64,000 nt of DNA from Mycolicibacter sp. MU0102 (GTDB lineage Bacteria; Actinomycetota; Actinomycetes; Mycobacteriales; Mycobacteriaceae), in assembly GCF_963378105.1 (NCBI RefSeq), contig NZ_OY726398.1:248001-312000 (forward strand). The letters are read 5' to 3'. The position numbers and the translations under genes were made by a program. Below are positions 7,751-15,948 of this stretch, in pieces. The notes beneath the pieces are model-generated. The model ran no database searches and had not been told where the DNA came from. It worked only from the letters and a program-made list of their open reading frames with translations. The first letter of the stretch is position 1. The number at the start of each line of letters is the position of its first letter.

Positions 7751-9142
7751 TTACGCCGGAGCCAACGCGGCTTGGGCCGGCTGCGGGGCGACGAACGGCC
7801 GACGCACGTACCGCAGCCAGGTCAGCGCCGCGGCACCGACATAGCCCACCAGGAAGATCCAGAACGCTGTGGTCGCCGAGCCGCTGGTGATATACGACTG
7901 GCGCAGCGCCAGGTTGATTCCTACGCCGCCCAACGCGCCGATGGCGCCGGCAAACCCGATCAGCGCGCCCGACATGGCCCGCGCCCAGTGCCGACGGTCG
8001 CTCTCGTGCATACCCATTCGGTGACTGCGGACCTCGAAGACCGACGGAATCATCTTGTACACCGAGCCATTGCCGATTCCGGAGACGATGAACAGCGCTA
8101 CGAAGCCGATGACGTAACCCACCATGACTGCACCCGTTGTGGGACCGGTGCGGTTGCTATCCAGGGTGCTCACGGCGACGAGCAACGCGGAGGCTGCGAA
8201 CAAGCCTCCGAAGGCGGCCAGCGTGACGCGGCTGCCGCCGAGCCGATCGGCGAGGCGCCCACCGAAGATCCGTGACAACGACCCCAACAGCGGGCCCAAG
8301 AACGCTATTTGGGCAGCGTGCAACGAGGCCTGCGCGGCACTCTGGCCGCCGCCCACAAAGCTGATCTGCAACACCTGGCCGAAGGCGAACGAGAACCCGA
8401 TGAAAGAACCGAACGTGCCGATGTAGAGCAGTGCGACGATCCACGTGTCGAGTTCGGGAAGGATCGCACGCATGGCCGTCAGGTCTGCCCTTTGACCGTC
8501 GAGATTGTCCATGAAAAGTGCTGCGCCTATTGCGGCCACCGCGAGGACCACCAGATAGATGGCGCACACCCAATACGGCTGGCGGTTACCCACGGTGGCC
8601 AGCACCGCCAACCCGACCAGCTGGACCAGCGGAACGCCCAGGTTGCCGCCCCCGGCATTGACCGCCAGCGCCCAGCCCTTGAGTCGATGTGGGTAGAAGG
8701 CATTCACGTTGGTCATCGAGGCGGCAAAGTTGCCCCCGCCTAGGCCGGTCATGGCCGCGCACACCAGGTAAGGCCACAGTGGCAGTCCCGGATTGGCCAG
8801 CAGGCCCATCATCCCGATGGTCGGGATCAACAGCACCAGCGCGGAGAAGATCGTCCAGTTGCGCCCGCCGAAGGCCGCGGTGGCCAGCGAATACGGTATG
8901 CGCAGCAGGCCGCCGGCGAGGGTGGCGGTGGCTGCCAGCAGGAACTTGTCGCCGGCGCTGAAGCCGTACACCGACTCGGGCATGAACAACACCATTACCG
9001 ACCAGATCGACCAGATCGAAAAGCCGGCGTGCTCAGCAACTGTCGACCAGATCAGATTGCGCCGCGCAATCTTGTCGTTGCCGGCGTTCCAGGCGACGGT
9101 GTCTTCGGGATCCCACTGGGTAATCAGGTGTGAACGGGCCAT
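7751..9142 (-). CDS. narK: Nitrate/nitrite MFS transporter, NarK family (copy A)
   Basis: A 463-residue major facilitator with about 12 membrane segments. The nitrate signature is clear in GLGGGNFAASMTNVNAFYP, and a second glycine-rich segment occurs near GIGNGSVYKMIPSVF. It starts MARSHLITQWDPEDTVAWNAG, as in mycobacterial NarK3/NarU. It would import nitrate or exchange nitrite for use by assimilatory reductases. It is transcribed first in an operon with the NnaR-type regulator. It is closely similar to copy B (10448-11842), so the two are paralogues, probably from a local duplication. Confidence 0.93.
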   Translation of the reverse strand: MARSHLITQWDPEDTVAWNAGNDKIARRNLIWSTVAEHAGFSIWSIWSVMVLFMPESVYGFSAGDKFLLAATATLAGGLLRIPYSLATAAFGGRNWTIFSALVLLIPTIGMMGLLANPGLPLWPYLVCAAMTGLGGGNFAASMTNVNAFYPHRLKGWALAVNAGGGNLGVPLVQLVGLAVLATVGNRQPYWVCAIYLVVLAVAAIGAALFMDNLDGQRADLTAMRAILPELDTWIVALLYIGTFGSFIGFSFAFGQVLQISFVGGGQSAAQASLHAAQIAFLGPLLGSLSRIFGGRLADRLGGSRVTLAAFGGLFAASALLVAVSTLDSNRTGPTTGAVMVGYVIGFVALFIVSGIGNGSVYKMIPSVFEVRSHRMGMHESDRRHWARAMSGALIGFAGAIGALGGVGINLALRQSYITSGSATTAFWIFLVGYVGAAALTWLRYVRRPFVAPQPAQAALAPA

Positions 9143-9367
9143 GTGGTCACGGTAGAAATCTTTCGTTACCGCAATGCTGCACGAGATGACTCAGCCGTGA
9201 ACTTCTCCTCACGGCGCTAAAGGTCGCGTGTGAGGCGCACAGCGGCTCCGGCGAGAGTCAGGAGGCAGCGCGGGGCACCGATCAACACGGCGGGGCCAGA
9301 AAGGAATTCACAGTTCCCGCGTCGGCCCAAAGTTTGCGCTGACGCAGAGGAGTTGTCGAAAGGGGGT

Positions 9368-10060
9368 TTATCGCACCGGAATCCGCGTGTGGGCAGTGAT
9401 GAACCGGTCGGCGACGACTCGGGCGATCCCACGATGGGTGCCCAGTGGATCGGTCACTAGATCCGCGCCGGCCTCGCGCAGGCGGCGCTGGAAAAGGCCG
9501 TCGGCCAACAAGTACGACGCGATCACGACGCGTGACGCGCCTTGGCTGCGCAGGTCGGCGACAGCCTCGGGAACGCTGGGCTCACCGATAGCGGCGAAAG
9601 CCACTGTGACGGGCGATCCGATCATTCCGGACACCATCTGCGCTGCGTTCTTGAGGTCGTTCTGCGCGACCGGGTCTGAGGATCCGGCTGCAGCGAGAAC
9701 CACCGAGTCTCCGGGGCGCCAGCCTGATTCGGTAAGCCGAGCGGCGACCACCGCGGCGACACGAGCGTCGGGTCCCAGCGCCGGAGTGATCGTGACGTCG
9801 GGATGACCGCTGGTGGCAACCTGGGTGGGAACGTCGACGCCGACGTGGTAGCCGCGGGCCAGGAAGGCGGGGACGAGAATGGCCGGGCAGCCGTCCTCGG
9901 CCTCCGCGGCCAGGATCTCGGCCGGGCTGGGTCCCAGTACGTCGACGAATGCCACTCTGACCGGTTGTGCCAGCAGGGCGCTGACCCGTTCGGCGAGTTC
10001 GCCGATCATAACGACCCCGTCGGGCTGGCGGGTTCCGTGCGCGACCAGGATGGGGATCAT
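9368..10060 (-). CDS. CbiX/SirB-like sirohydrochlorin chelatase (Rv0259c-like)
   Basis: A 230-residue protein with two half-domains. The first has VAHGTRQ with the metal-binding histidine. The second has the corresponding AAAGSSD and a YLLADGLF strand. This is the class II chelatase fold that inserts Fe2+ or Co2+ into sirohydrochlorin. It matches Rv0259c in position and length. Its start overlaps the upstream orphan winged-helix gene by 4 bp, so the two are translationally coupled. Since NirB needs siroheme, iron insertion for nitrite reductase is the likely role; a cobalamin role cannot be excluded. Confidence 0.85.
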   Translation of the reverse strand: MIPILVAHGTRQPDGVVMIGELAERVSALLAQPVRVAFVDVLGPSPAEILAAEAEDGCPAILVPAFLARGYHVGVDVPTQVATSGHPDVTITPALGPDARVAAVVAARLTESGWRPGDSVVLAAAGSSDPVAQNDLKNAAQMVSGMIGSPVTVAFAAIGEPSVPEAVADLRSQGASRVVIASYLLADGLFQRRLREAGADLVTDPLGTHRGIARVVADRFITAHTRIPVR

Positions 10061-10365
10061 GCCGCGCCCTGCTCACTGTCGACGGCGAGTCGGTACCCCC
10101 GCTTGACCACGGTAGCGACGATCTGGCTGTCGCCCAGCGCTGTTCGCAGTCGGAGCACGGCAGACTCCACAGCGTGCGTGCTGTTGCCCCGTCCCGGAAG
10201 TGCGCGCAGCAGGGTGTCCCGGGCCACGACGTTGCCCGGACGGTGCGCTAGGACGCGCAGGGCGGCCAGGCCGGCTGGAGAGACTGGCTTGACCATCCCA
10301 TCCACGAGGACCCGGCTCTCCTCGATCTCGATACGGTGACCGGCGGCGTAGACAGCGGTACTCAT
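10057..10365 (-). CDS. Orphan NnaR-type winged-helix domain (lacks the HemD domain)
   Basis: A 102-residue protein that is only a DNA-binding domain. It aligns along its full length with the C-terminal 100 residues of the NnaR-type regulator at 6616-7749: AAGHRIE, SPAGLAALRVLAHRPGNVV, STHAVESAVLRLRT, ATVVKRGYRLAVD. The HemD-like sensor domain (about 270 residues) is absent. Only 82 bp separate it from the narK copy upstream, so there is no room for a remnant. It is coupled by a 4-bp overlap to the chelatase gene. It may compete for NnaR sites or act as a constitutive regulator. Clean start, stop and conserved core argue against a decaying pseudogene. Confidence 0.85.
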   Translation of the reverse strand: MSTAVYAAGHRIEIEESRVLVDGMVKPVSPAGLAALRVLAHRPGNVVARDTLLRALPGRGNSTHAVESAVLRLRTALGDSQIVATVVKRGYRLAVDSEQGAA

Positions 10366-10447
10366 GTATAAGATTTAGCCTCAGCGAATTTCATCTGTGT
10401 TACCGAGCGATTTCGGAACCGTTGCCCTATGTGACTCGTGTTCGGTG

Positions 10448-11842
10448 TCACGCCGAGATCTTTTCGGTGTCGACCGGTACCCGGGTGCTTCGAGCGCCTC
10501 GCGGCCGACGGACGTACATCACCCAGGTCAAACCCGCAACGGCGCAGTATGACACCAGAAACACCCAGAACGCCGGCGTCTCTGACCCGGAGCTGGCGTA
10601 GGCCTGGCGCAGGATGAGGTTGATGGCGACCCCGCCGAGTGCGCCGACTGCGGTGGCGAACCCGATCAAGGCGCCGGAATGTGAACGTGCCCAATGCCGG
10701 CGCGCGGCTTCGTCGGCGTCCAGCGAGCGACTGCGGGCCTCGAAGATCGACGGGATCATCTTCAACACCGATCCGTTACCCATCCCGGCAAGGATGAACA
10801 GCACCATGAATGCGGCGATGTAGATCGCGATCGTCGATGTGGTTGCGCGGGTGGTGTGGTCGTCGATGGTGCTGGTCGCAACCAGTGCGGCGGACGCCAG
10901 GATCATGCCGAGGAACACCACCAGGGTGACGCGGCCCCCGCCGCGGCGGTCGGCCACCCGGCCGCCGTAGATGCGGGCCAAGGCCCCCAACAGTGGGCCC
11001 AGGAACGCGATTCGTGCGGCGTAGAGCGCCGCCTCGGCGGGGCTGTGGCCGGCCTTTTCGAAGGTGACGTGCAGCACTTGGGCGAACGCGAACGCGAAGC
11101 CGATGAACGAGCCGAACGCTGCGCAGTACAGCGCTGAGACGATCCAGCTGTCTGGGACCGACAGGATCGACCGGATGCTGCCCACCTCTTCCATGCCGTG
11201 GTCGAGGTTGTCCATCCACAGCGCTGCGCAGGTGCCCACCACGGCAAGCAGCACCAGGTACACCGAGCAGACCAATTCGGGCTTGGTGTTGCCGACGGTG
11301 GCCAGGACCAGGAGGCCGACGAGCTGGATGGCTGCCACTCCGAGGTTGCCGATGCCGCCGCACAGTCCGAGGGCGACGCCCTTGAGGCGCTGGGGGTAGA
11401 AGGCGTCGACGTTGGCCAGCGAGGCCGCGTAGTTGCCGCCGCCCAGGCCGGTCAGCGCAGCGCACACCAGGTACATCCACAGTGGCTGACCCGGGTTGAC
11501 GAGCAGCAGCAGCGTCCCGACGGTCGGGATCAGCAAGATCAGCGAGGAGGCCACTGCCCAGTCGCGGCCGCCGAATTTCGCGGTGGCCCGAACGTAGGGC
11601 ACGCGGACGCATCCACCGACCAGGGTGGCGACCGCGGCCAGCAATAGTTTGTCGCCGGCCTTGATGCCGTAGACCGACTCGGGCATGAACAGCACCACCA
11701 CCGACCACAGCGACCAGATGGAGAACGCGACGTGGGTACTGGCGGTGGACCAGATCAGGTTGCGGCGTGCGATGGCGGCATTGCCGGCCTCCCACGCTGC
11801 GCAGTCCTCAGGATCGAAATTGGTGATGTGGCCGTTCGTCAT
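10448..11842 (-). CDS. narK: Nitrate/nitrite MFS transporter, NarK family (copy B)
   Basis: A 464-residue major facilitator, closely similar over its whole length to copy A (shared blocks include PESVYG, GLGGGNYAASLANVDAFYP and GNGSVLKMIPSIFEARS). It has about 12 membrane segments and the NarK nitrate signature. A GAGGAG Shine-Dalgarno precedes the ATG at 11842. It heads an operon with the orphan winged-helix gene and the chelatase, repeating the narK-regulator arrangement of copy A. Substrate preference between nitrate uptake and nitrite export cannot be read from the sequence. Confidence 0.92.
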   Translation of the reverse strand: MTNGHITNFDPEDCAAWEAGNAAIARRNLIWSTASTHVAFSIWSLWSVVVLFMPESVYGIKAGDKLLLAAVATLVGGCVRVPYVRATAKFGGRDWAVASSLILLIPTVGTLLLLVNPGQPLWMYLVCAALTGLGGGNYAASLANVDAFYPQRLKGVALGLCGGIGNLGVAAIQLVGLLVLATVGNTKPELVCSVYLVLLAVVGTCAALWMDNLDHGMEEVGSIRSILSVPDSWIVSALYCAAFGSFIGFAFAFAQVLHVTFEKAGHSPAEAALYAARIAFLGPLLGALARIYGGRVADRRGGGRVTLVVFLGMILASAALVATSTIDDHTTRATTSTIAIYIAAFMVLFILAGMGNGSVLKMIPSIFEARSRSLDADEAARRHWARSHSGALIGFATAVGALGGVAINLILRQAYASSGSETPAFWVFLVSYCAVAGLTWVMYVRRPRGARSTRVPVDTEKISA

Positions 11843-12068
11843 GCGATCTCCTCGGGCTCTGGGCCACCGCCACGCACAGAATCTCGCATCACGATGGACG
11901 GTGTGCGAACCTACCGACCCGATCTGGCAAGTGGCAGAGCAGAACCTGAAAATGCAATGGGCTCACGGACTATGAGTGGCCCACGTCACGTATTGGCCGC
12001 GCGCACAGGATATTTCGCCTGGTTGACCGGCCAACTGGAGAAGCGTTGCGTTCGGTTGGAACCTTCTG

Positions 12069-13295
12069 TCAGCTGACTGGAAGCCACATGTTGACGGCCT
12101 TCGCGATCTGCATATACAGCGGTATCCCGATGGTTACGTTGTAGGAGAACGTCAGGCCCAGCGATGCGGCCAGTGGAACCGTCGGACTGGCCTCGGGGAT
12201 CGCCATTCTTTGCACCGCCGGTACGGCGATGTAGGAAGCCGCGCCGCACAGCACTGCGAACAGTACGTAGCTGCCGGCTTCGAAATGGGTGCCGGTGATT
12301 TGCGAATAGGTGTGGATGAGGAAGATTCCGGCCACCGCAAAGAGGTTGGGCGCCAACAGTCCAAAGGCGATCAAACCGCGTCCCGCCGACCGCAGGTCCT
12401 TGAGCTTGCGTGAGGCGGTCATCCCCATTTCGAGCAGGAAGAGGCACAGCATCCCCTGGAACGCGGTGACGAAGACGTGGTCACCGTCTTCGATGACCGA
12501 GGCCCCCTGCAGGCGGCCGACGAAGCCGATGAGGATCCCGCCGAAAAGCAGGTAGAGCCCCGGGTTGAGCAGCACCTCGCGCATCAGTGCTCCGCTGGGC
12601 GGTGCCGTTGATGTAGTCACCGTGGTCGCGCTCGGCGCGGCGTGCTCCTGCCGTTCCAGCGCGAGGTCGATCTCGTCTTGGATGCCGTGATCGTGACCCG
12701 TCTTGGCGTGCGCTCCGTTCACCTGGGCGGTGGCGGCGACTAGTTGCCGGCGGGCCCCCCTCTTGTTGTAACCGGGCTCGCCGGGCATGTTGCCGCGGGC
12801 GTCCATTCCGCGTGCCCGCAACCGTGACACTAGAACCAGGGCCACGATGCAGCCCGGTATCTCCATGACGGCCAGCATCACCGGCATGTAGGCGTCGAAC
12901 GCGATGTCCAGCGTGGCCAGCACGCCAAGGCAGGTGGCGAAAGTGCCGGCGGAGTCCGACCCGTAATATCCGGCGACGGTGGCCTGGTCCACGCGTCTCA
13001 TCTTGGTCATCCGGGTCAACAGCCAGTAGGCGACGAATCCGATGATCAAGTTGGCTGCGAAGCCCAGCACCATGAAGCCCAGGACGCCACCGATGCTCGA
13101 CGAGTCGATGGTCGCGAGCTCTTCGCCGCCCCGCCAGCCGATGGCCAGCAGCAAATACAGCGTCAAGCCTTGATACAGGACGTAGGGGAACTCGAACTGG
13201 ATCTTCAGCAGGGGGATGAGGAAGCCCATGTAGAAGAAAAGCAGCAGTGGCTTGAACAAGTTGTGGGTGAAGTTGTGCCAGAACTCGTACAGCAT
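12069..13295 (-). CDS. SbtA-like sodium-dependent bicarbonate transporter
   Basis: A 408-residue membrane protein with two bundles of hydrophobic segments joined by a charged cytoplasmic linker around residues 165-230. Segments such as GYYGSDSAGTFATCLGVL followed by MEIPGCIVALVLVSRLR resemble the SbtA family (PF05982, DUF897), where the corresponding region binds Na+ and bicarbonate. Cyanobacterial SbtA proteins are about 370 residues. I chose the ATG at 13295 because the protein becomes hydrophobic right after it; an in-frame GTG at 13352 would add 19 residues without a clear ribosome site. The gene is monocistronic. A role feeding carboxylases is an inference, and the family is assigned by motif memory only. 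Confidence 0.75.
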   Translation of the reverse strand: MLYEFWHNFTHNLFKPLLLFFYMGFLIPLLKIQFEFPYVLYQGLTLYLLLAIGWRGGEELATIDSSSIGGVLGFMVLGFAANLIIGFVAYWLLTRMTKMRRVDQATVAGYYGSDSAGTFATCLGVLATLDIAFDAYMPVMLAVMEIPGCIVALVLVSRLRARGMDARGNMPGEPGYNKRGARRQLVAATAQVNGAHAKTGHDHGIQDEIDLALERQEHAAPSATTVTTSTAPPSGALMREVLLNPGLYLLFGGILIGFVGRLQGASVIEDGDHVFVTAFQGMLCLFLLEMGMTASRKLKDLRSAGRGLIAFGLLAPNLFAVAGIFLIHTYSQITGTHFEAGSYVLFAVLCGAASYIAVPAVQRMAIPEASPTVPLAASLGLTFSYNVTIGIPLYMQIAKAVNMWLPVS

Positions 13296-13738
13296 GAGAG
13301 TGCGTCTTTCGAGAGGGGGACCGTCAGGGCCGGGGCAAGCCGTGACGGTCACACCATAAGGCCACGCGCGTTAGGCGTCGCCCCGAAGTCGGGCCCCTGC
13401 GACTATTGGCAGCAGAGTGGCAGGGAGCCACAAAATCGGGCCTGACGCACGAAGCGTCTCCGGCCAAGCTGCAGGGCGCCGACGCGGCCGACGTGCGGAG
13501 TACAGCCTGGTCAGGGCCCTGGAAACTTCGCGGTCAAGAGTGAGCAGCTCCGATGCGCGCTGTCCCGAGCCGGTTTGCCGGTGAGGTCCATGCAATATTA
13601 AGTTAACAATCAGTCTGGGCGATGCTTCAATCGCACGGCTGATTCTTATGAACACTCCAGCGATCGCGTGTGGTTTTGCCTGTGAACCGTTCGGTCACCG
13701 CGCATACACCGTGCGTCAACCATCCGTTAACCATCCGG
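13296..13738. other. Intergenic region between the SbtA-like gene and aac(2')
   Basis: No convincing gene is seen in these 443 bp. The middle (about 13590-13640) is AT-rich compared with its surroundings and may hold promoter elements for the SbtA-like gene. Near the aac(2') stop codon there is a short direct repeat, AACCATCCG, at 13718-13726 and 13729-13737. The minus-strand open frame at 13371-13655 looks like chance. Confidence 0.5.
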
Positions 13739-14284
13739 CTACCACACGTGACCGTCTCGCCAGTCGCAGGTCAGCTCAGCGGTGATGTCCAGGTCGGTAC
13801 CCACCGGCATGACGAACACGGTTCCATCCGCCTCGGGGGTGCGCACCGGACCGGTCGGCGCTAGGACGGCCGTGGGCCCACGCCACAGCAACCATCCGCG
13901 CGCGGTGTAGAGCCGGCGGCTGAAACTTGGAGAACTGAGCGCGCCGAGCTCGAACGCGCCGCGGATCACCTGTTCGCATGCCTCAAGTACCGCGGTGCCC
14001 AGGCCCCGCTCCCGGTAGTCGGCCTGGACGGTGACGGCCTCTATATAGCCGCACCGCAGAGATCTGCCGCGATAGAGCAGTTGGCGCCGGATCACCGAGC
14101 CGTGGGCGATCAGGACGCCGTGGTGCCAGATCAATGCGTGCATGCCGCCGAGCGCGTGCTGCCAATCGGCGTCGGAAAGTGTGCCCCCGGAGGCTTCGGT
14201 GACCAGCCGATGGGCGCCGCGGCGGGTCTCATCGTCCAGATCGCTGGTGTGGATCAGGCGGGCGGTATGAACCTGGCCGGGCAC
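13739..14284 (-). CDS. aac(2'): Aminoglycoside 2'-N-acetyltransferase, GNAT family
   Basis: A 181-residue GNAT acetyltransferase starting MPGQVHTARLIHTSDLD. It shares long stretches with AAC(2')-Ic of M. tuberculosis, such as LGGMHALIWHHG, YRGRSLRCGYIEAV, RRLYTARGWLLW and DGTVFVMP. The acetyl-CoA loop corresponds to the YRERGLGTAVL segment. Enzymes of this class acetylate the 2'-amino group of aminoglycosides; their normal role in mycobacteria may be in cell-envelope metabolism. It is the last gene of the pxpB-pxpC direction and 9 bp from pxpC. Rv0262c occupies the same place. Confidence 0.95.
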   Translation of the reverse strand: MPGQVHTARLIHTSDLDDETRRGAHRLVTEASGGTLSDADWQHALGGMHALIWHHGVLIAHGSVIRRQLLYRGRSLRCGYIEAVTVQADYRERGLGTAVLEACEQVIRGAFELGALSSPSFSRRLYTARGWLLWRGPTAVLAPTGPVRTPEADGTVFVMPVGTDLDITAELTCDWRDGHVW

Positions 14285-14293
14285 CCGACGGGC

Positions 14294-15190
14294 CTACCAG
14301 GCCGAGCGCGAGGCGGGGTGCTGGCGGGGCCGAGACCAGTGCATCCGTACGGTCTGCCCGGGCTGAACCTGGGCCAACGTGTCGATGTCCTCGTCGACCA
14401 CCACCCCGACCACCGGGTAGGCGCCGGTCACCGGATGGTCGGGACCCAGGATTATCGGAAAGCCGTTCGGCAGGATCTGGATTGCGCCCCGGTCGGCGCC
14501 CTCGGCGGGCAATTGCCGCTCCGGCCAGCGGTATTCCAGCGGCATCCCCACCAAGCGCATGCCGACGCGGTCGCTGCGGTTACTCACCAGCCAATTGGTG
14601 CGCACCATGATGTCGGGGTCGACGAACCAGTCGTCGCGTGGACCCGGTGTCACCCGCAACTCGACCACGTCGTCGGGGATGGTCGCCACCGGTGCCTGGT
14701 CGATCTCGGGGAAGTGGCCGGTCCGTTCGCCGATCTGCAGCACATCGCCGTCACGCAACGGGGCGGGGCCGATCTCACCCATCACGTCGTAACTGCGGGA
14801 ACCCAGCACCGGGGTGACATCGATGCCGCCCCGCACGGCTAAATAGCTGCGCAGGCCAGAGCGCGGCCTGCCCAAGGAGACCACCTGGCCGTCGCGGACA
14901 TGTTGAATGCTGTTGGTGCCGAAGCTGACTCCGTTGACATTCGGGTCGGTGTCGGCGCCGGTGACCGCGATGTCGACGTCTCCGCCGTGGACTCGCACGG
15001 ACAATCCGCCGAATGCCACCTCGATGGTGGCGCGATCGTCGGGGTTGGCCAGCAGCCGGTTGGCCAGCTTGTGCGAGCGGCGGTCGGCCGCTCCGGACGG
15101 GCTGACTCCGAGGTGCCCCATCCCGGCCCGGCCCAGATCTTCGACCAGGGCCAGCGGGCCGGTGTGCAGAACTTCCAGGGTGGTTGTCAT
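14294..15190 (-). CDS. pxpC: 5-oxoprolinase subunit C (KipA family)
   Basis: A 298-residue protein of the biotin-dependent carboxylase-like/KipA family. The ATG at 15190 (MTTTLEVLHTGPLALVEDLG) matches the family N-terminus; earlier in-frame codons run into pxpB. The glycine-rich stretches GRAGMGHLGVSPSGAADRRS and YPVVGVVVDEDID are typical. In E. coli PxpC works with PxpA and PxpB to open 5-oxoproline to glutamate at the cost of ATP. Here it lies 5 bp after pxpB and matches Rv0263c. No pxpA is visible, but the unrelated OplA-type 5-oxoprolinase lies just upstream. Confidence 0.9.
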   Translation of the reverse strand: MTTTLEVLHTGPLALVEDLGRAGMGHLGVSPSGAADRRSHKLANRLLANPDDRATIEVAFGGLSVRVHGGDVDIAVTGADTDPNVNGVSFGTNSIQHVRDGQVVSLGRPRSGLRSYLAVRGGIDVTPVLGSRSYDVMGEIGPAPLRDGDVLQIGERTGHFPEIDQAPVATIPDDVVELRVTPGPRDDWFVDPDIMVRTNWLVSNRSDRVGMRLVGMPLEYRWPERQLPAEGADRGAIQILPNGFPIILGPDHPVTGAYPVVGVVVDEDIDTLAQVQPGQTVRMHWSRPRQHPASRSAW

Positions 15191-15195
15191 GGCGG

Positions 15196-15852
15196 TCACG
15201 CAGCCCGGAATCGCACGGACAGGCCCGGCGTCAACAGCGCCGGGGCGGGACGCTCGAGGTCCCATAACAGGGCGTCGGTGTGGCCGATCACCTGCCAACC
15301 GCCCGGCCACTGGCGCGGATAGATGCCGCTGAACTGGCCGGCCAGCGCCACCGAGCCGGCCGGAACCGGACGCAACTCGGCGCGGCGGGGCACCTGCAGC
15401 CTGGGGTCGCCGCCGAGCAGGTAGGCGAAGCCCGGAGTGGATCCGCCGAACCCCACCAACCAGGGCGTTGCGGTGTGGGCATTGATGACCTGGGCGACGC
15501 TCAGGCCGGTGAGTTCAGCCACCTCGGTCAGGTCTGGCCCGTCGTAGATAACGTCGACCACCACATCTGCGAGTCCATCGGGGGCACGGGTCTGGACTGC
15601 GTCCGGGTCGACGTCCAGGGTCGTCAGGCGGCGCCGGACGCCGGCCCGGTACCTGGGGGCGGCCAGTTTCACCAATACCGTGTGGGACGCCGGGACGATG
15701 TCGACAACGCCGGGCAGCGCGGCGGAATGCAGCGCCGCGGTCCATGCCAGCACGTCGATGGTGGAGTCGAACTGCAGCAGCAAGGCGCTGTCGCCGTAGT
15801 CGACGATCACGTCGGTCTTGGTGAAATCCTGGAAATCCAATGCCACGCTCAT
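15196..15852 (-). CDS. pxpB: 5-oxoprolinase subunit B (KipI family)
   Basis: A 218-residue protein with the KipI/allophanate hydrolase subunit 1 fold. The start at ATG 15852 (MSVALDFQDFTKTDVIVDYG) fits the family better than the upstream codon at 15900. VDYGDSALLLQF at the N-terminus, then WLVGFGGSTPGFAYLLGGDP and GIYPRQWPGGWQVIG, are strong family motifs. It pairs with PxpC, immediately downstream, and corresponds to Rv0264c. Confidence 0.92.
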   Translation of the reverse strand: MSVALDFQDFTKTDVIVDYGDSALLLQFDSTIDVLAWTAALHSAALPGVVDIVPASHTVLVKLAAPRYRAGVRRRLTTLDVDPDAVQTRAPDGLADVVVDVIYDGPDLTEVAELTGLSVAQVINAHTATPWLVGFGGSTPGFAYLLGGDPRLQVPRRAELRPVPAGSVALAGQFSGIYPRQWPGGWQVIGHTDALLWDLERPAPALLTPGLSVRFRAA

Positions 15853-15948
15853 GCCACGACCGTAGCCCTGAATGACGCCAAAAAGTGACGTAGAACACAA
15901 TTCTGCGGGGTATGCCAGAGGGGTCTTACTGAACGCGCAGAGTTGGCC

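Noticed and set aside
9143..9190. GTAAC/GTGAC half-sites upstream of narK copy A as a GlnR site
   Set aside because: Start-to-start spacing of 19 bp does not fit the 11-bp period seen at nirB.
13371..13655. 94-codon minus-strand frame in the gap before aac(2')
   Set aside because: No ribosome site, no family resemblance, arginine/proline-rich composition; likely chance.
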